Assembly (NCBI GenBank): GCA_902462525.1
Contig: CABQCA010000052.1
Span: 1-13,690 of the forward strand
From: an uncultured Porphyromonadaceae bacterium
GTDB lineage: Bacteria; Bacteroidota; Bacteroidia; Bacteroidales; Muribaculaceae
Length of the DNA stretch: 13,690 bases
Direction of reading: 5' to 3'
Below are positions 1 to 5,845 of the stretch, piece by piece. A program made the translations under genes and the position numbers. Under the pieces are notes generated by a model. That model searched no databases. It was not told the DNA's origin and was given only the letters and a program-made list of their open reading frames with translations. Positions within the stretch are counted from its first letter, which is position 1. Every line of letters begins with the position of its first letter.

Positions 1-198
1 GATGAACAGAGCGCGCTGTCAGATTCCTTTCAGGACAATCTTCTTGAACCTCCGATCTACACGCGACCGGCAGAATACAATGGCTGGCGTGTTCCCGACA
101 TACTACTGTCGGGCCATCAGGCTAAAATCGAGGAATGGCGCCACGAGCAATCGCTGAAGCGCACCCGACAGCTACGCCCCGACCTGCTCGATTTTTAA
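1..198 (+). CDS. trmD: tRNA (guanine-N1-)-methyltransferase, 3' end (partial)
   Basis: Frame 1 is open from the first base to a TAA at 196-198, giving the last 65 residues of a protein that begins outside the window. It contains LLEPPIYTRPAEYNGW and VPDILLSGHQAKIEEWR and ends near RPDLLDF. This is the conserved C-terminal region of TrmD, the SPOUT-class enzyme that uses S-adenosylmethionine to methylate N1 of G37 next to the anticodon and so prevents +1 frameshifting. In TrmD the EPPxYTRP and LLSG segments follow the trefoil-knot SAM site and lie in the tRNA-binding C-terminal domain. The catalytic N-terminal part is not visible here. Its stop overlaps by a few bases the stop of the convergent small membrane protein gene, and I see no separate terminator between them. 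The assignment is confident because the motif combination is distinctive. Confidence 0.93.
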   Translation, partial: DEQSALSDSFQDNLLEPPIYTRPAEYNGWRVPDILLSGHQAKIEEWRHEQSLKRTRQLRPDLLDF

Positions 199-506
199 GC
201 AAGGCCGATTTTAAGCACCATAAGATAGGCGGCCACTACCACCATTAGGACGATCGCCGCTATGACGGCAGCGACGGCCAGACGGCGTATGCCGCTTTTA
301 TTGCCGCAAATACCGAAGAATCCGACCACGCATGCAATCAACGCGACAGCTATCGATACATATCCGTTGCCGAACCAAAGCACCAGCCATGCAGCCACGG
401 CAAGCAGCAGCGAAGCCCATACGCAGAACCGGTGTCGGCCACCGGTGCCGGCCGGAGTCACTTTTTCCACTGATTCGTGGGATTTTATATCTATATTATC
501 ATTCAT
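195..506 (-). CDS. Small three-helix inner-membrane protein, unknown function
   Basis: A 103-residue protein that I do not recognise. The first ~27 residues are polar (MNDNIDIKSHESVEKV), followed by three likely membrane helices at about residues 28-44, 47-67 and 75-97. Short basic or glycine-containing turns separate them, for example GNKSGIRR between helices 2 and 3. The composition (many Ala, Val, Ile, Leu; no charged residue inside the helices) resembles small DUF4190-like or other uncharacterised membrane proteins, but no motif supports a name. The start at 504-506 is the only ATG giving the full polar N-terminus. The gene lies downstream of ruvX-def on the same strand, 81 bases after def, with two inverted repeats in the gap. 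Its stop overlaps the trmD stop tail to tail. It is probably real because the hydrophobic pattern is regular and there is no better competitor on the other strand. Confidence 0.72.
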   Translation of the reverse strand: MNDNIDIKSHESVEKVTPAGTGGRHRFCVWASLLLAVAAWLVLWFGNGYVSIAVALIACVVGFFGICGNKSGIRRLAVAAVIAAIVLMVVVAAYLMVLKIGLA

Positions 507-517
507 AAGTCAGACCT

Positions 518-546
518 TACACCGAAAACAACATACGACCGGTGTA
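518..546. repeat. Perfect 7-bp inverted repeat with 15-base loop, upstream of the small membrane protein
   Basis: TACACCG at 518-524 is the exact reverse complement of CGGTGTA at 540-546. On the minus strand this can form a hairpin just before the start codon at 506, with its inner edge 11 bases away. It lacks a following T-run, so it is not a standard intrinsic terminator for def. It could be a 5' UTR hairpin or an operator for the small membrane protein. Confidence 0.45.
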
Positions 547-563
547 TAAATATGACAATTAAT

Positions 564-579
564 GTAAACTAAAGTTTAC
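564..579. repeat. Palindrome GTAAACT-AA-AGTTTAC between def and the small membrane protein
   Basis: Two perfect 7-base arms (564-570 and 573-579) flank a 2-base centre, 8 bases past the def stop. The loop is too short for a comfortable RNA hairpin, so a protein-binding dyad is as likely as a terminator stem. On the minus strand it is followed by ATTAATTG rather than a T-run. Confidence 0.4.
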
Positions 580-587
580 CGAATCGA

Positions 588-1151
588 TTATTTTTTACGC
601 GGAGCAAAGCGCACGGGATAGTCGACACGAATCCGGCCCTCGACGATGTCGGAGAGCTTGCGGCGAATGAGCTGCCTGCGGATTCCCGAAATATGGTCGA
701 TAAACACTTTGCCGTCGAGATGGTCGCACTCATGCTGCACGATACGGGCGAGAAATCCGGAAATTTCCTCTTCATGAGGCTGAAAATCCTCATCGAGCCA
801 GCGGAGACGTATATGCTCCACACGCGGCACTTTTTCGGAAATACCCGGAAGGCTGAGACATCCCTCGGGACGCGACACAATATCGCCGTCGAGCACCTCG
901 ACCCCGGGGTTGACAAGAGCGAATTTCCGGCCCTCACACTCGGGAAAAGCGTCGCCGGCAGGACTTGCATCGATGACCACCAGACGTATGCTCTTGCCGA
1001 TCTGCGGCGCAGCCAGCCCGACTCCCTCCGACTCGTACATGGCGTCGAACATATCGGCGACAAGTTCCTTAAAGCCCTCGAAAGGCGCTTCAATCGTTTC
1101 AGCTTCTTTGCGGAGTACGGGATGACCGTAGCAATAAACAGGCAGTTTCAT
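588..1151 (-). CDS. def: Peptide deformylase
   Basis: This 187-residue protein removes the formyl group from the initiator methionine of new proteins, acting in the cytoplasm at the ribosome exit. All three family motifs are present and intact: motif 1 GVGLAAPQIG (residues 43-52, with the catalytic Gln50), motif 2 EGCLS (96-100, Cys98 as metal ligand) and motif 3 QHECDH (139-144, His140 and His144 as metal ligands, Glu141 as general base). The length is typical of Bacteroidetes Def proteins. The start at 1149-1151 sits inside an ATGA overlap with the ruvX stop, which supports both the start choice and co-transcription with ruvX. No promoter is visible directly in front of it, so it is probably read from the ruvX promoter at 1572-1579. 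In other bacteria def often pairs with fmt; here it is paired with ruvX. Confidence 0.97.
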   Translation of the reverse strand: MKLPVYCYGHPVLRKEAETIEAPFEGFKELVADMFDAMYESEGVGLAAPQIGKSIRLVVIDASPAGDAFPECEGRKFALVNPGVEVLDGDIVSRPEGCLSLPGISEKVPRVEHIRLRWLDEDFQPHEEEISGFLARIVQHECDHLDGKVFIDHISGIRRQLIRRKLSDIVEGRIRVDYPVRFAPRKK

Positions 1152-1564
1152 ATGTTTTGACTTTGCAGATAATCATTTAAAATAATGGTGGCCGAGATTT
1201 CATCGACAAGAGCCTTGTCGCGCCGGGCCATTTTCGGAAGGCCGCCGTCGAGCATCGCCCTATGGGCAAGCACCGACGTAAAGCGCTCGTCGTAAGGAAT
1301 AATCGACACTCCCGGGACAAGCTTACGCAGTCTGGCGAGAACCGGGGTGATAAACCGCTGTGATTCCGACGGATTACCTTTCATATCACGGGGTTCGCCG
1401 ACAACGATGGCATCGACCGGCTCACGGCTGCAATAGCCGGCCACGAAAGCCGGAAGTTCGGCCGTGGCGACTGTCGTAAGGCCGTTTGCCACTATGCGCA
1501 AGGTGTCGGTCACGGCAATACCGCAACGCTTACGTCCGAAATCTATGGCCATCAATCGTCCCAT
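1148..1564 (-). CDS. ruvX: Putative pre-16S rRNA nuclease / Holliday junction resolvase (YqgF family)
   Basis: A 138-residue RNase H-fold protein of the RuvX/YqgF family, which is linked to 16S rRNA 5'-end maturation and, by older annotation, to Holliday junction resolution. Visible landmarks are the first catalytic-strand motif MAIDFGRKRCGIAVTD (residues 5-20, Asp8), the VVGEP segment around residue 55, the DERFTS motif (92-97) and the C-terminal acidic helix LVDEISATIILNDYL, whose Asp121 is the likely last carboxylate. The start at 1562-1564 gives MGRLMAIDFG, the usual Bacteroidetes N-terminus; the internal Met5 is the alternative. A TAnnTTTG box ends only 7 bases upstream of the start, so the mRNA would have almost no leader. 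The gene leads the ruvX-def pair and is divergent from the rRNA methyltransferase gene. Confidence 0.93.
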   Translation of the reverse strand: MGRLMAIDFGRKRCGIAVTDTLRIVANGLTTVATAELPAFVAGYCSREPVDAIVVGEPRDMKGNPSESQRFITPVLARLRKLVPGVSIIPYDERFTSVLAHRAMLDGGLPKMARRDKALVDEISATIILNDYLQSQNI

Positions 1565-1571
1565 TTCGATG

Positions 1572-1579
1572 CAAAATTA
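1572..1579 (-). promoter_or_regulatory. -7 element of the ruvX-def promoter (TAATTTTG)
   Basis: On the minus strand the sequence reads TAATTTTG, an exact match to the Bacteroidetes TAnnTTTG -7 consensus. The ruvX ATG follows after 7 bases, which implies a transcript with little or no 5' leader. I find no TTTG at the expected upstream distance, so the -33 half is weak or absent. Confidence 0.6.
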
Positions 1580-1601
1580 CAAAAAAGTGACGAAAATTCC
1601 G

Positions 1602-1609
1602 TAACTTTG
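1602..1609 (+). promoter_or_regulatory. -7 element of the rsmF-exporter promoter (TAACTTTG)
   Basis: TAACTTTG matches the TAnnTTTG consensus exactly and ends 8 bases before the ATG at 1618, so the transcript would be nearly leaderless. No convincing -33 TTTG lies about 20 bases upstream; that region is occupied by the oppositely oriented ruvX -7 box. Confidence 0.6.
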
Positions 1610-1617
1610 TCGGTCTA

Positions 1618-3015
1618 ATGGAAAGAGAATTACCCGAAAAGTTCATTAAAAGCCTCACAGAGGCCGTCGGGGCGGAGCATGCAGCATCGCTGGTGCGCTC
1701 ACTGACATGCGACGCACCGTCGCTGGCAGTGCGCGTCAACATAGCCAAGGGGGCACACTTGCCCGACAGCGCCGTAACGGTGCCATGGGAGCCACGAGGA
1801 TTCTACATCGACGAACGGCCCGTATTCGCAGCCGACCCTGCATGGCATCAGGGACGATATTATGTGCAGGAGGCCTCGTCGATGGCCACAGGACGGCTTG
1901 CCGCCATTCTCTCCCAACAATACTTAAAAGACAACCTGACCATAAACTACCTCGACGCGTGCGCCGCGCCCGGCGGCAAAACGATAGGCGCCGTCGATGC
2001 TTTGGGTGCCCGGGGTTTCGTCGTAGCAAACGAGGCCGACCGCCACCGCGCCGCCGTCTTAGCCGAAAATCTGGCCAAACGCGGCGCCTCAAACACTGCC
2101 GTGCTCTGCGGTCCGGCGCAACGTCTGGGCGCTCTCAGCGACACTTTTGACATCATAGCCGCCGACGCTCCGTGCTCCGGCGAGGGCATGATGCGCAAAG
2201 AACCTGAAGCCATAGCTCAGTGGAGCACTACTCTTGTCGCAAGTTGCGCGGCACTGCAGCGAGACATCGTGACATCGCTTTGGCCTGCGCTCCGGCCCGG
2301 AGGCGTATTCATCTACAGCACCTGCACATTCAACCGGCATGAAGACGACGATGTGGTGCGCCACATGCTCGAAACACTCGATGCCGAACTCATCGACATC
2401 GACGCAGCCCTGTTCCCGGGCGCCGTCAAATGTGACTACGGCCTGCGTTTTCTGCCTGGCATCGTCCGCGGCGAAGGCCTTTTCATGGCAGCCCTCCGCA
2501 AGAGCGAAGCCGAAAGTGCCGTCCGGCCGTCGAAGAAAGGCAGCGCGTTCCCGTCTCCCGCACCCGGTATGGCCGATTTCGCCTCTCGATGCATTTCTGA
2601 GCCGGAGAACTTCATCGTCTCCGGCAACAGACTGATTCCGAAACGTCATGCCGAAACCGCCGCAAAAATAGGCACCACCAAAGGTCTCATGCGCCTTGGC
2701 ACGCCCTTAGGCGAAGTCAAAGGCCGCGATATAGTGCCCTCGCACGAACTCGCCATGAGCACCGCCCTGCGACCCGATGCCTTCCCGACTCTCGAACTGC
2801 CCTACTCCTCAGCAATGAGCTATCTTCGCGGCGAAGCCATCGCCGACATTCCCGACGGCCTCCCCAAAGGTATCGTGACAGTCACCTGGCAGGGCCGTCC
2901 GCTCGGATTCGCCAAAAACATAGGGCGAAGGGTAAACAATCTCTACCCCGACGCCATGCGCCTGCGCATTCAGCCCCGGGCGCTCCCACCACAAGCCCCT
3001 TCCATAATAAAATAA
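1618..3015 (+). CDS. rsmF: 16S rRNA (cytosine-5)-methyltransferase, RsmF/NOP2-Sun type
   Basis: A 465-residue SAM-dependent RNA methyltransferase expected to make 5-methylcytosine in rRNA. An N-terminal RNA-binding segment precedes the Rossmann core. In the core are SAM motif I DACAAPGGKT (residues 113-122), the APCSG motif with Cys186 (product release) and the STCTF motif with the nucleophile Cys236. This two-cysteine arrangement defines the NOL1/NOP2/Sun family. After the catalytic domain, roughly residues 300-465 match the extra C-terminal part seen in RsmF/YebU-like proteins rather than the shorter RsmB. The exact target cytosine cannot be read from sequence; C1407 is the RsmF position in E. 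coli. The gene has its own promoter facing ruvX. Its stop at 3013-3015 is one base before the next ATG, so it is co-transcribed with the ABC exporter. Confidence 0.9.
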   Translation: MERELPEKFIKSLTEAVGAEHAASLVRSLTCDAPSLAVRVNIAKGAHLPDSAVTVPWEPRGFYIDERPVFAADPAWHQGRYYVQEASSMATGRLAAILSQQYLKDNLTINYLDACAAPGGKTIGAVDALGARGFVVANEADRHRAAVLAENLAKRGASNTAVLCGPAQRLGALSDTFDIIAADAPCSGEGMMRKEPEAIAQWSTTLVASCAALQRDIVTSLWPALRPGGVFIYSTCTFNRHEDDDVVRHMLETLDAELIDIDAALFPGAVKCDYGLRFLPGIVRGEGLFMAALRKSEAESAVRPSKKGSAFPSPAPGMADFASRCISEPENFIVSGNRLIPKRHAETAAKIGTTKGLMRLGTPLGEVKGRDIVPSHELAMSTALRPDAFPTLELPYSSAMSYLRGEAIADIPDGLPKGIVTVTWQGRPLGFAKNIGRRVNNLYPDAMRLRIQPRALPPQAPSIIK

Positions 3016-3016
3016 A

Positions 3017-4858
3017 ATGAAAGACTTCATAGCCATTCTCCGCCGTTTTGTGCCCCCCTACAAGAAATATCTGGCACTCAACATACTCTTCAACATTCTC
3101 GCGGCTCTTCTGACTCTTTTCTCCTTCGCACTGATAATCCCTATCCTTCAGATGCTCTTCCGCATCGACGAGGGCACTTACTCCTACATGGAATGGGACT
3201 GGCACCACATCAACGATGTTGTCATCAATAATTTCTACTACTACGTACAGCAGTCAATCACCGACTACGGTGCCTCGGGCACTCTGGCACTCCTTGCCGT
3301 GGCACTGGTTATAATGACCGGTCTCAAGACAGGCACATCATACCTCAGCTCCTACTTCATGGTTCCGCTGCGCTCGGGCATAGTGCGCGACCTTCGCAAC
3401 TATATGTACGACAAAATCACAGCCCTGCCGATAGGCTTCTTCACCAGCGAGCGCAAGGGCGACGTGATGGCACGCATGAGCGGCGACGTAGCCGAAATCG
3501 AGAACTCGATAATGTCGTCGCTCGACATGCTGTTCAAGAACCCCGTGATGATTATCGTGTGCCTTGGAGCAATGTTCGCGATATCGTGGCAACTCACTGT
3601 ATTCGTATTCATTCTGCTGCCTATAGCCGGCTATGTGATGGGAAAGGTAAGCAAAAAGCTGAAACGCAAGTCGTTCGAGGGACAGACCCAGTGGGGTGTT
3701 CTGATGTCGACCATCGAAGAAACCCTCGGAGGCCTGCGCATCATCAAGGCATTCAACGCCGAAGGCAAGATGAAAGCGCGCTTTCACGATGAAAACCAAG
3801 TGTTTTACCGTCTTTCAAACTCAGTGGCCCGCCGGCAGGCGCTCGCACACCCCATGAGCGAATTTCTCGGAACCATGGCAGTGGCCATCATCCTTTGGTT
3901 CGGAGGCAGCCTAATCCTTTCAGGCCATTCGAGCCTCGACGCCTCGCGATTCATATACTATATGGTGATTTTCTACAACATCATCAACCCCGCCAAGGAC
4001 CTCTCGAAAGCCACCTACTCCATTCAGAAAGGCCTCGCATCGATGGAACGCGTCGACAAAATCCTCAACGCCGTCAACCCCATCGCCGACCCCGACGCCC
4101 CCGAAAAACTGCCGGCCAAAGGCTCCGGCGTTCGCTTCGAGAATGTAAGTTTCAGCTACGACGGCGCCAACGAAGTGCTCCACGACATAAATCTCGAAAT
4201 CAAGCCCGGAGCTACTGTAGCCCTTGTAGGCCAATCAGGCTCAGGAAAATCGACAATGGCCGACCTCATACCTCGCTTCTACGACCCCACGACGGGCCGC
4301 ATCACCATCGACGGCATCGACCTGCGCAACCTGCGCGTGCATGAGCTGCGTTCGCTGATGGGAAATGTGAATCAGGAAGCCATACTTTTCAACGACACCA
4401 TTTTCAACAACATAGCCTTCGGCGTCGAGAACGCCACGCTCGAGCAGGTACGTGCCGCCGCCCGAATAGCCAACGCCGACGAGTTTATCATGGCCACCGA
4501 CGAAGGCTATGACACCGTGATCGGCGACCGCGGCTGCCGGCTGTCCGGCGGCCAGCGGCAGCGACTTTCCATAGCCCGAGCCGTGCTCAAAAACCCGTCG
4601 CTGCTCATTCTCGACGAAGCCACATCGGCGCTCGACAGCGAGAGCGAAACCCTCGTGCAACAGGCTCTCGACCGACTGATGGCAAACCGGACTACCCTCG
4701 TCATCGCGCATCGCCTCTCGACAGTGCGCAACGCCGACCTCATCTGCGTGCTCCACGAAGGCCGCATCGTCGAAGCCGGCACCCACGAAGAACTCCTCGC
4801 CCCCGATGCCGCCGGCTTCTACCGGCGTCTTGTCGAGATGCAGTCGCTCGGTAAGTGA
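3017..4858 (+). CDS. ABC exporter, fused permease and ATPase (MsbA-like lipid exporter type)
   Basis: A 613-residue half-transporter with the type IV exporter layout. About six membrane helices lie in residues 20-330, with a long hydrophilic insertion between the first two (about 50-85). A nucleotide-binding domain follows from about 370. The ATPase motifs are intact: Walker A GQSGSGKST (405-413), Q-loop Gln453, signature LSGGQ (509-513), Walker B LLILDE (529-534, catalytic Glu534), D-loop SALD (537-540) and the switch His565. It should work as an inner-membrane homodimer. The overall resemblance is to MsbA, which flips lipid A core, but many Bacteroidetes carry several such exporters. Another lipid, glycan-lipid, peptide or drug substrate is possible, so I leave the symbol blank. 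The gene is one base downstream of rsmF and ends at a complex inverted repeat shared with the convergent glycosylase gene. Confidence 0.9.
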   Translation: MKDFIAILRRFVPPYKKYLALNILFNILAALLTLFSFALIIPILQMLFRIDEGTYSYMEWDWHHINDVVINNFYYYVQQSITDYGASGTLALLAVALVIMTGLKTGTSYLSSYFMVPLRSGIVRDLRNYMYDKITALPIGFFTSERKGDVMARMSGDVAEIENSIMSSLDMLFKNPVMIIVCLGAMFAISWQLTVFVFILLPIAGYVMGKVSKKLKRKSFEGQTQWGVLMSTIEETLGGLRIIKAFNAEGKMKARFHDENQVFYRLSNSVARRQALAHPMSEFLGTMAVAIILWFGGSLILSGHSSLDASRFIYYMVIFYNIINPAKDLSKATYSIQKGLASMERVDKILNAVNPIADPDAPEKLPAKGSGVRFENVSFSYDGANEVLHDINLEIKPGATVALVGQSGSGKSTMADLIPRFYDPTTGRITIDGIDLRNLRVHELRSLMGNVNQEAILFNDTIFNNIAFGVENATLEQVRAAARIANADEFIMATDEGYDTVIGDRGCRLSGGQRQRLSIARAVLKNPSLLILDEATSALDSESETLVQQALDRLMANRTTLVIAHRLSTVRNADLICVLHEGRIVEAGTHEELLAPDAAGFYRRLVEMQSLGK

Positions 4859-4865
4859 GTATTCA

Positions 4866-4948
4866 GGGACGAGATGCGAGGAGCGAGGGGCTTGCAGGGC
4901 CATCCTATCCCCTGATATCCTAAGCTCCTAACGTCCTAATCTCATAAC
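4866..4948. repeat. Imperfect long inverted repeat with a tandem octamer between convergent genes
   Basis: The 83-base gap between the exporter and the glycosylase holds nested complementary blocks: GGACG (4867-4871) with CGTCC (4932-4936), AGGAGC (4879-4884) with GCTCCT (4924-4929), and AGGGG (4886-4890) with CCCCT (4909-4913). Together they fold into one large interrupted hairpin. The right arm is also a period-8 repeat of about six units, consensus nTCCTAAn, running 4901-4948 into the glycosylase stop codon. The left arm is purine-rich (GACGAGA, TGCGAGG, AGCGAGG). There is no T-run on either strand. It may act as a bidirectional transcript end or 3' protecting structure, or be a dispersed repeat family. 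Confidence 0.55.
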
Positions 4949-5535
4949 ATCACTCCGGCCGAGCGGAAAAGCTCGGCATAGTAGGCCGCTTTCTTTTCGA
5001 GAGCAAGAGGATAGGCACGGCTCGTCGACGGCATTCGCCATATCGTCAGACCGTCGGCAGAAGTAGCGAAGCAGCCCATGCGCGGCACTTCGGTACCCGT
5101 AAGCGAAGCGATCACGGCAGCAGCCTTCTCGCCGGTGCTTGCCAGAGTGCGGCACTCCGGCATACGACGGAGAAGCGACTCAAGGTCGACAGGTTTCACT
5201 ATCTCCAGAAACTTATCGGAAGCATTGCCGGCAAGACGGCGCACAGCCTCGGCCGAATCCTTCATGGCTATCCCCCGCTCGGTGAGCAGCCGCTTTATAT
5301 CATCGAGGCGGAACGTGCGCGATTCACTGTCGTAGAGGGCATTGCGGTCACCGAAGAACAACAGCCCCATCATAAACCAGAAATCGTTTGTACGGTTGGG
5401 GTAGAAGAAATCCATTGACCAACGCTTTGCCGGCGGCGGAAAAGTGCCGAGAATCAGCACCTTCGCATTTTCCGGCGCAAAGGCCTCCCAGGGATGGTGC
5501 TCAATAGCTATTTCGTTTTTCAAATCATTTTCCAT
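4942..5535 (-). CDS. Uracil-DNA glycosylase superfamily protein (MUG/TDG-like)
   Basis: A protein of 197 residues from the chosen start. It resembles the UDG-superfamily enzymes of Bacteroidetes that are annotated as G:T/U mismatch glycosylases, which excise damaged or mispaired uracil or thymine to start base excision repair. Visible family landmarks are VLILGTFPPP (residues 27-35, the position of the catalytic water-activating motif, GINPG in classical MUG), FYPNRTNDFW (44-53), the STGEKAAA strand-helix (133-140) and the DNA-intercalation-type segment MPSTSRAYP (168-176). The motif-1 residues differ from classical MUG, so substrate range is uncertain. An upstream in-frame ATG at 5583 would add 16 residues (MAECAQSFVVF...), but these look non-conserved. 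The ATG at 5533-5535 is preceded by TTTATTTG, a near match to a -7 box, so I prefer it. The 3' end abuts the inverted repeat shared with the ABC exporter. Confidence 0.82.
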   Translation of the reverse strand: MENDLKNEIAIEHHPWEAFAPENAKVLILGTFPPPAKRWSMDFFYPNRTNDFWFMMGLLFFGDRNALYDSESRTFRLDDIKRLLTERGIAMKDSAEAVRRLAGNASDKFLEIVKPVDLESLLRRMPECRTLASTGEKAAAVIASLTGTEVPRMGCFATSADGLTIWRMPSTSRAYPLALEKKAAYYAELFRSAGVML

Positions 5536-5590
5536 ACAAATAAAACGCAGAAAAACGACAAAAGATTGTGCACATTCGGCCATAAATGCT

Positions 5591-5598
5591 TATCTTTG
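5591..5598 (+). promoter_or_regulatory. -7 element of the tRNA-Gly promoter (TATCTTTG)
   Basis: TATCTTTG is an exact TAnnTTTG match ending 16 bases before the tRNA. A possible weak -33 (ATTG at 5565-5568) lies 22 bases upstream, slightly longer than the usual spacing. The element overlaps the upstream region of the divergent glycosylase gene. Confidence 0.65.
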
Positions 5599-5614
5599 CC
5601 GTGCAAAACCAAAT

Positions 5615-5687
5615 GCGACAGTAGCTCAGTTGGTAGAGCATCAGCTTCCCAAGCTGAGGGTCGCGGGTTCGAACCCCGTTTGTCGCT
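5615..5687 (+). tRNA. tRNA-Gly, anticodon CCC
   Basis: The 73 bases fold into a standard cloverleaf. The acceptor stem is GCGACAG with TTGTCGC, the last pair being G-U. The D stem is GCTC/GAGC, the anticodon stem TCAGC/GCTGA around the loop TTCCCAA, and the T arm GCGGG-TTCGAAC-CCCGT. The loop places CCC at positions 34-36, which reads GGG glycine codons. The discriminator base is U, as expected for bacterial tRNA-Gly. CCA is not encoded, so it must be added after transcription. It is a single-gene unit with its own promoter and terminator. Confidence 0.97.
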
Positions 5688-5693
5688 CACCCG

Positions 5694-5735
5694 AAAAAAA
5701 CGGTAGCCGCTCCTGTCCCCGACTACCGTTTTTTT
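5694..5735 (+). terminator. Intrinsic terminator of the tRNA-Gly gene
   Basis: CGGTAG (5701-5706) pairs with CTACCG (5723-5728) around a 16-base loop and is followed by seven Ts (5729-5735). Seven As precede the stem (5694-5700), so the structure extends to 13 pairs and could also stop transcription coming from the other direction. It begins 6 bases after the tRNA end. Confidence 0.92.
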
Positions 5736-5779
5736 ATTTCCCCGACCCAGACAAGAGTATCTGTTAAATATTGTATATT

Positions 5780-5794
5780 CATGTAGGCTACATG
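5780..5794. promoter_or_regulatory. Palindrome CATGTAG-G-CTACATG upstream of the CotH-like gene
   Basis: Perfect 7-base arms surround a single central base, 51 bases before the CotH start. The one-base centre argues for a DNA-binding dyad (operator) rather than an RNA hairpin. I see no exact TAnnTTTG box in this 110-base upstream region, so the promoter of the gene is not identified. Confidence 0.4.
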
Positions 5795-5845
5795 CAGTCT
5801 TTTCGCATATTTATAATCTACTGAAAAAGAAGCAACCTTATCAAA

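Noticed and set aside
569..1093. 174-codon minus-strand ORF overlapping def
   Set aside because: It is a frame-shifted shadow of def; the def frame carries all three deformylase motifs.
5494..5706. 70-codon and longer plus-strand ORFs across the tRNA
   Set aside because: They run through the tRNA-Gly gene and its terminator; the translated SSSVGRA...RGFEPRLS pattern is the well-known artefact of translating a tRNA.
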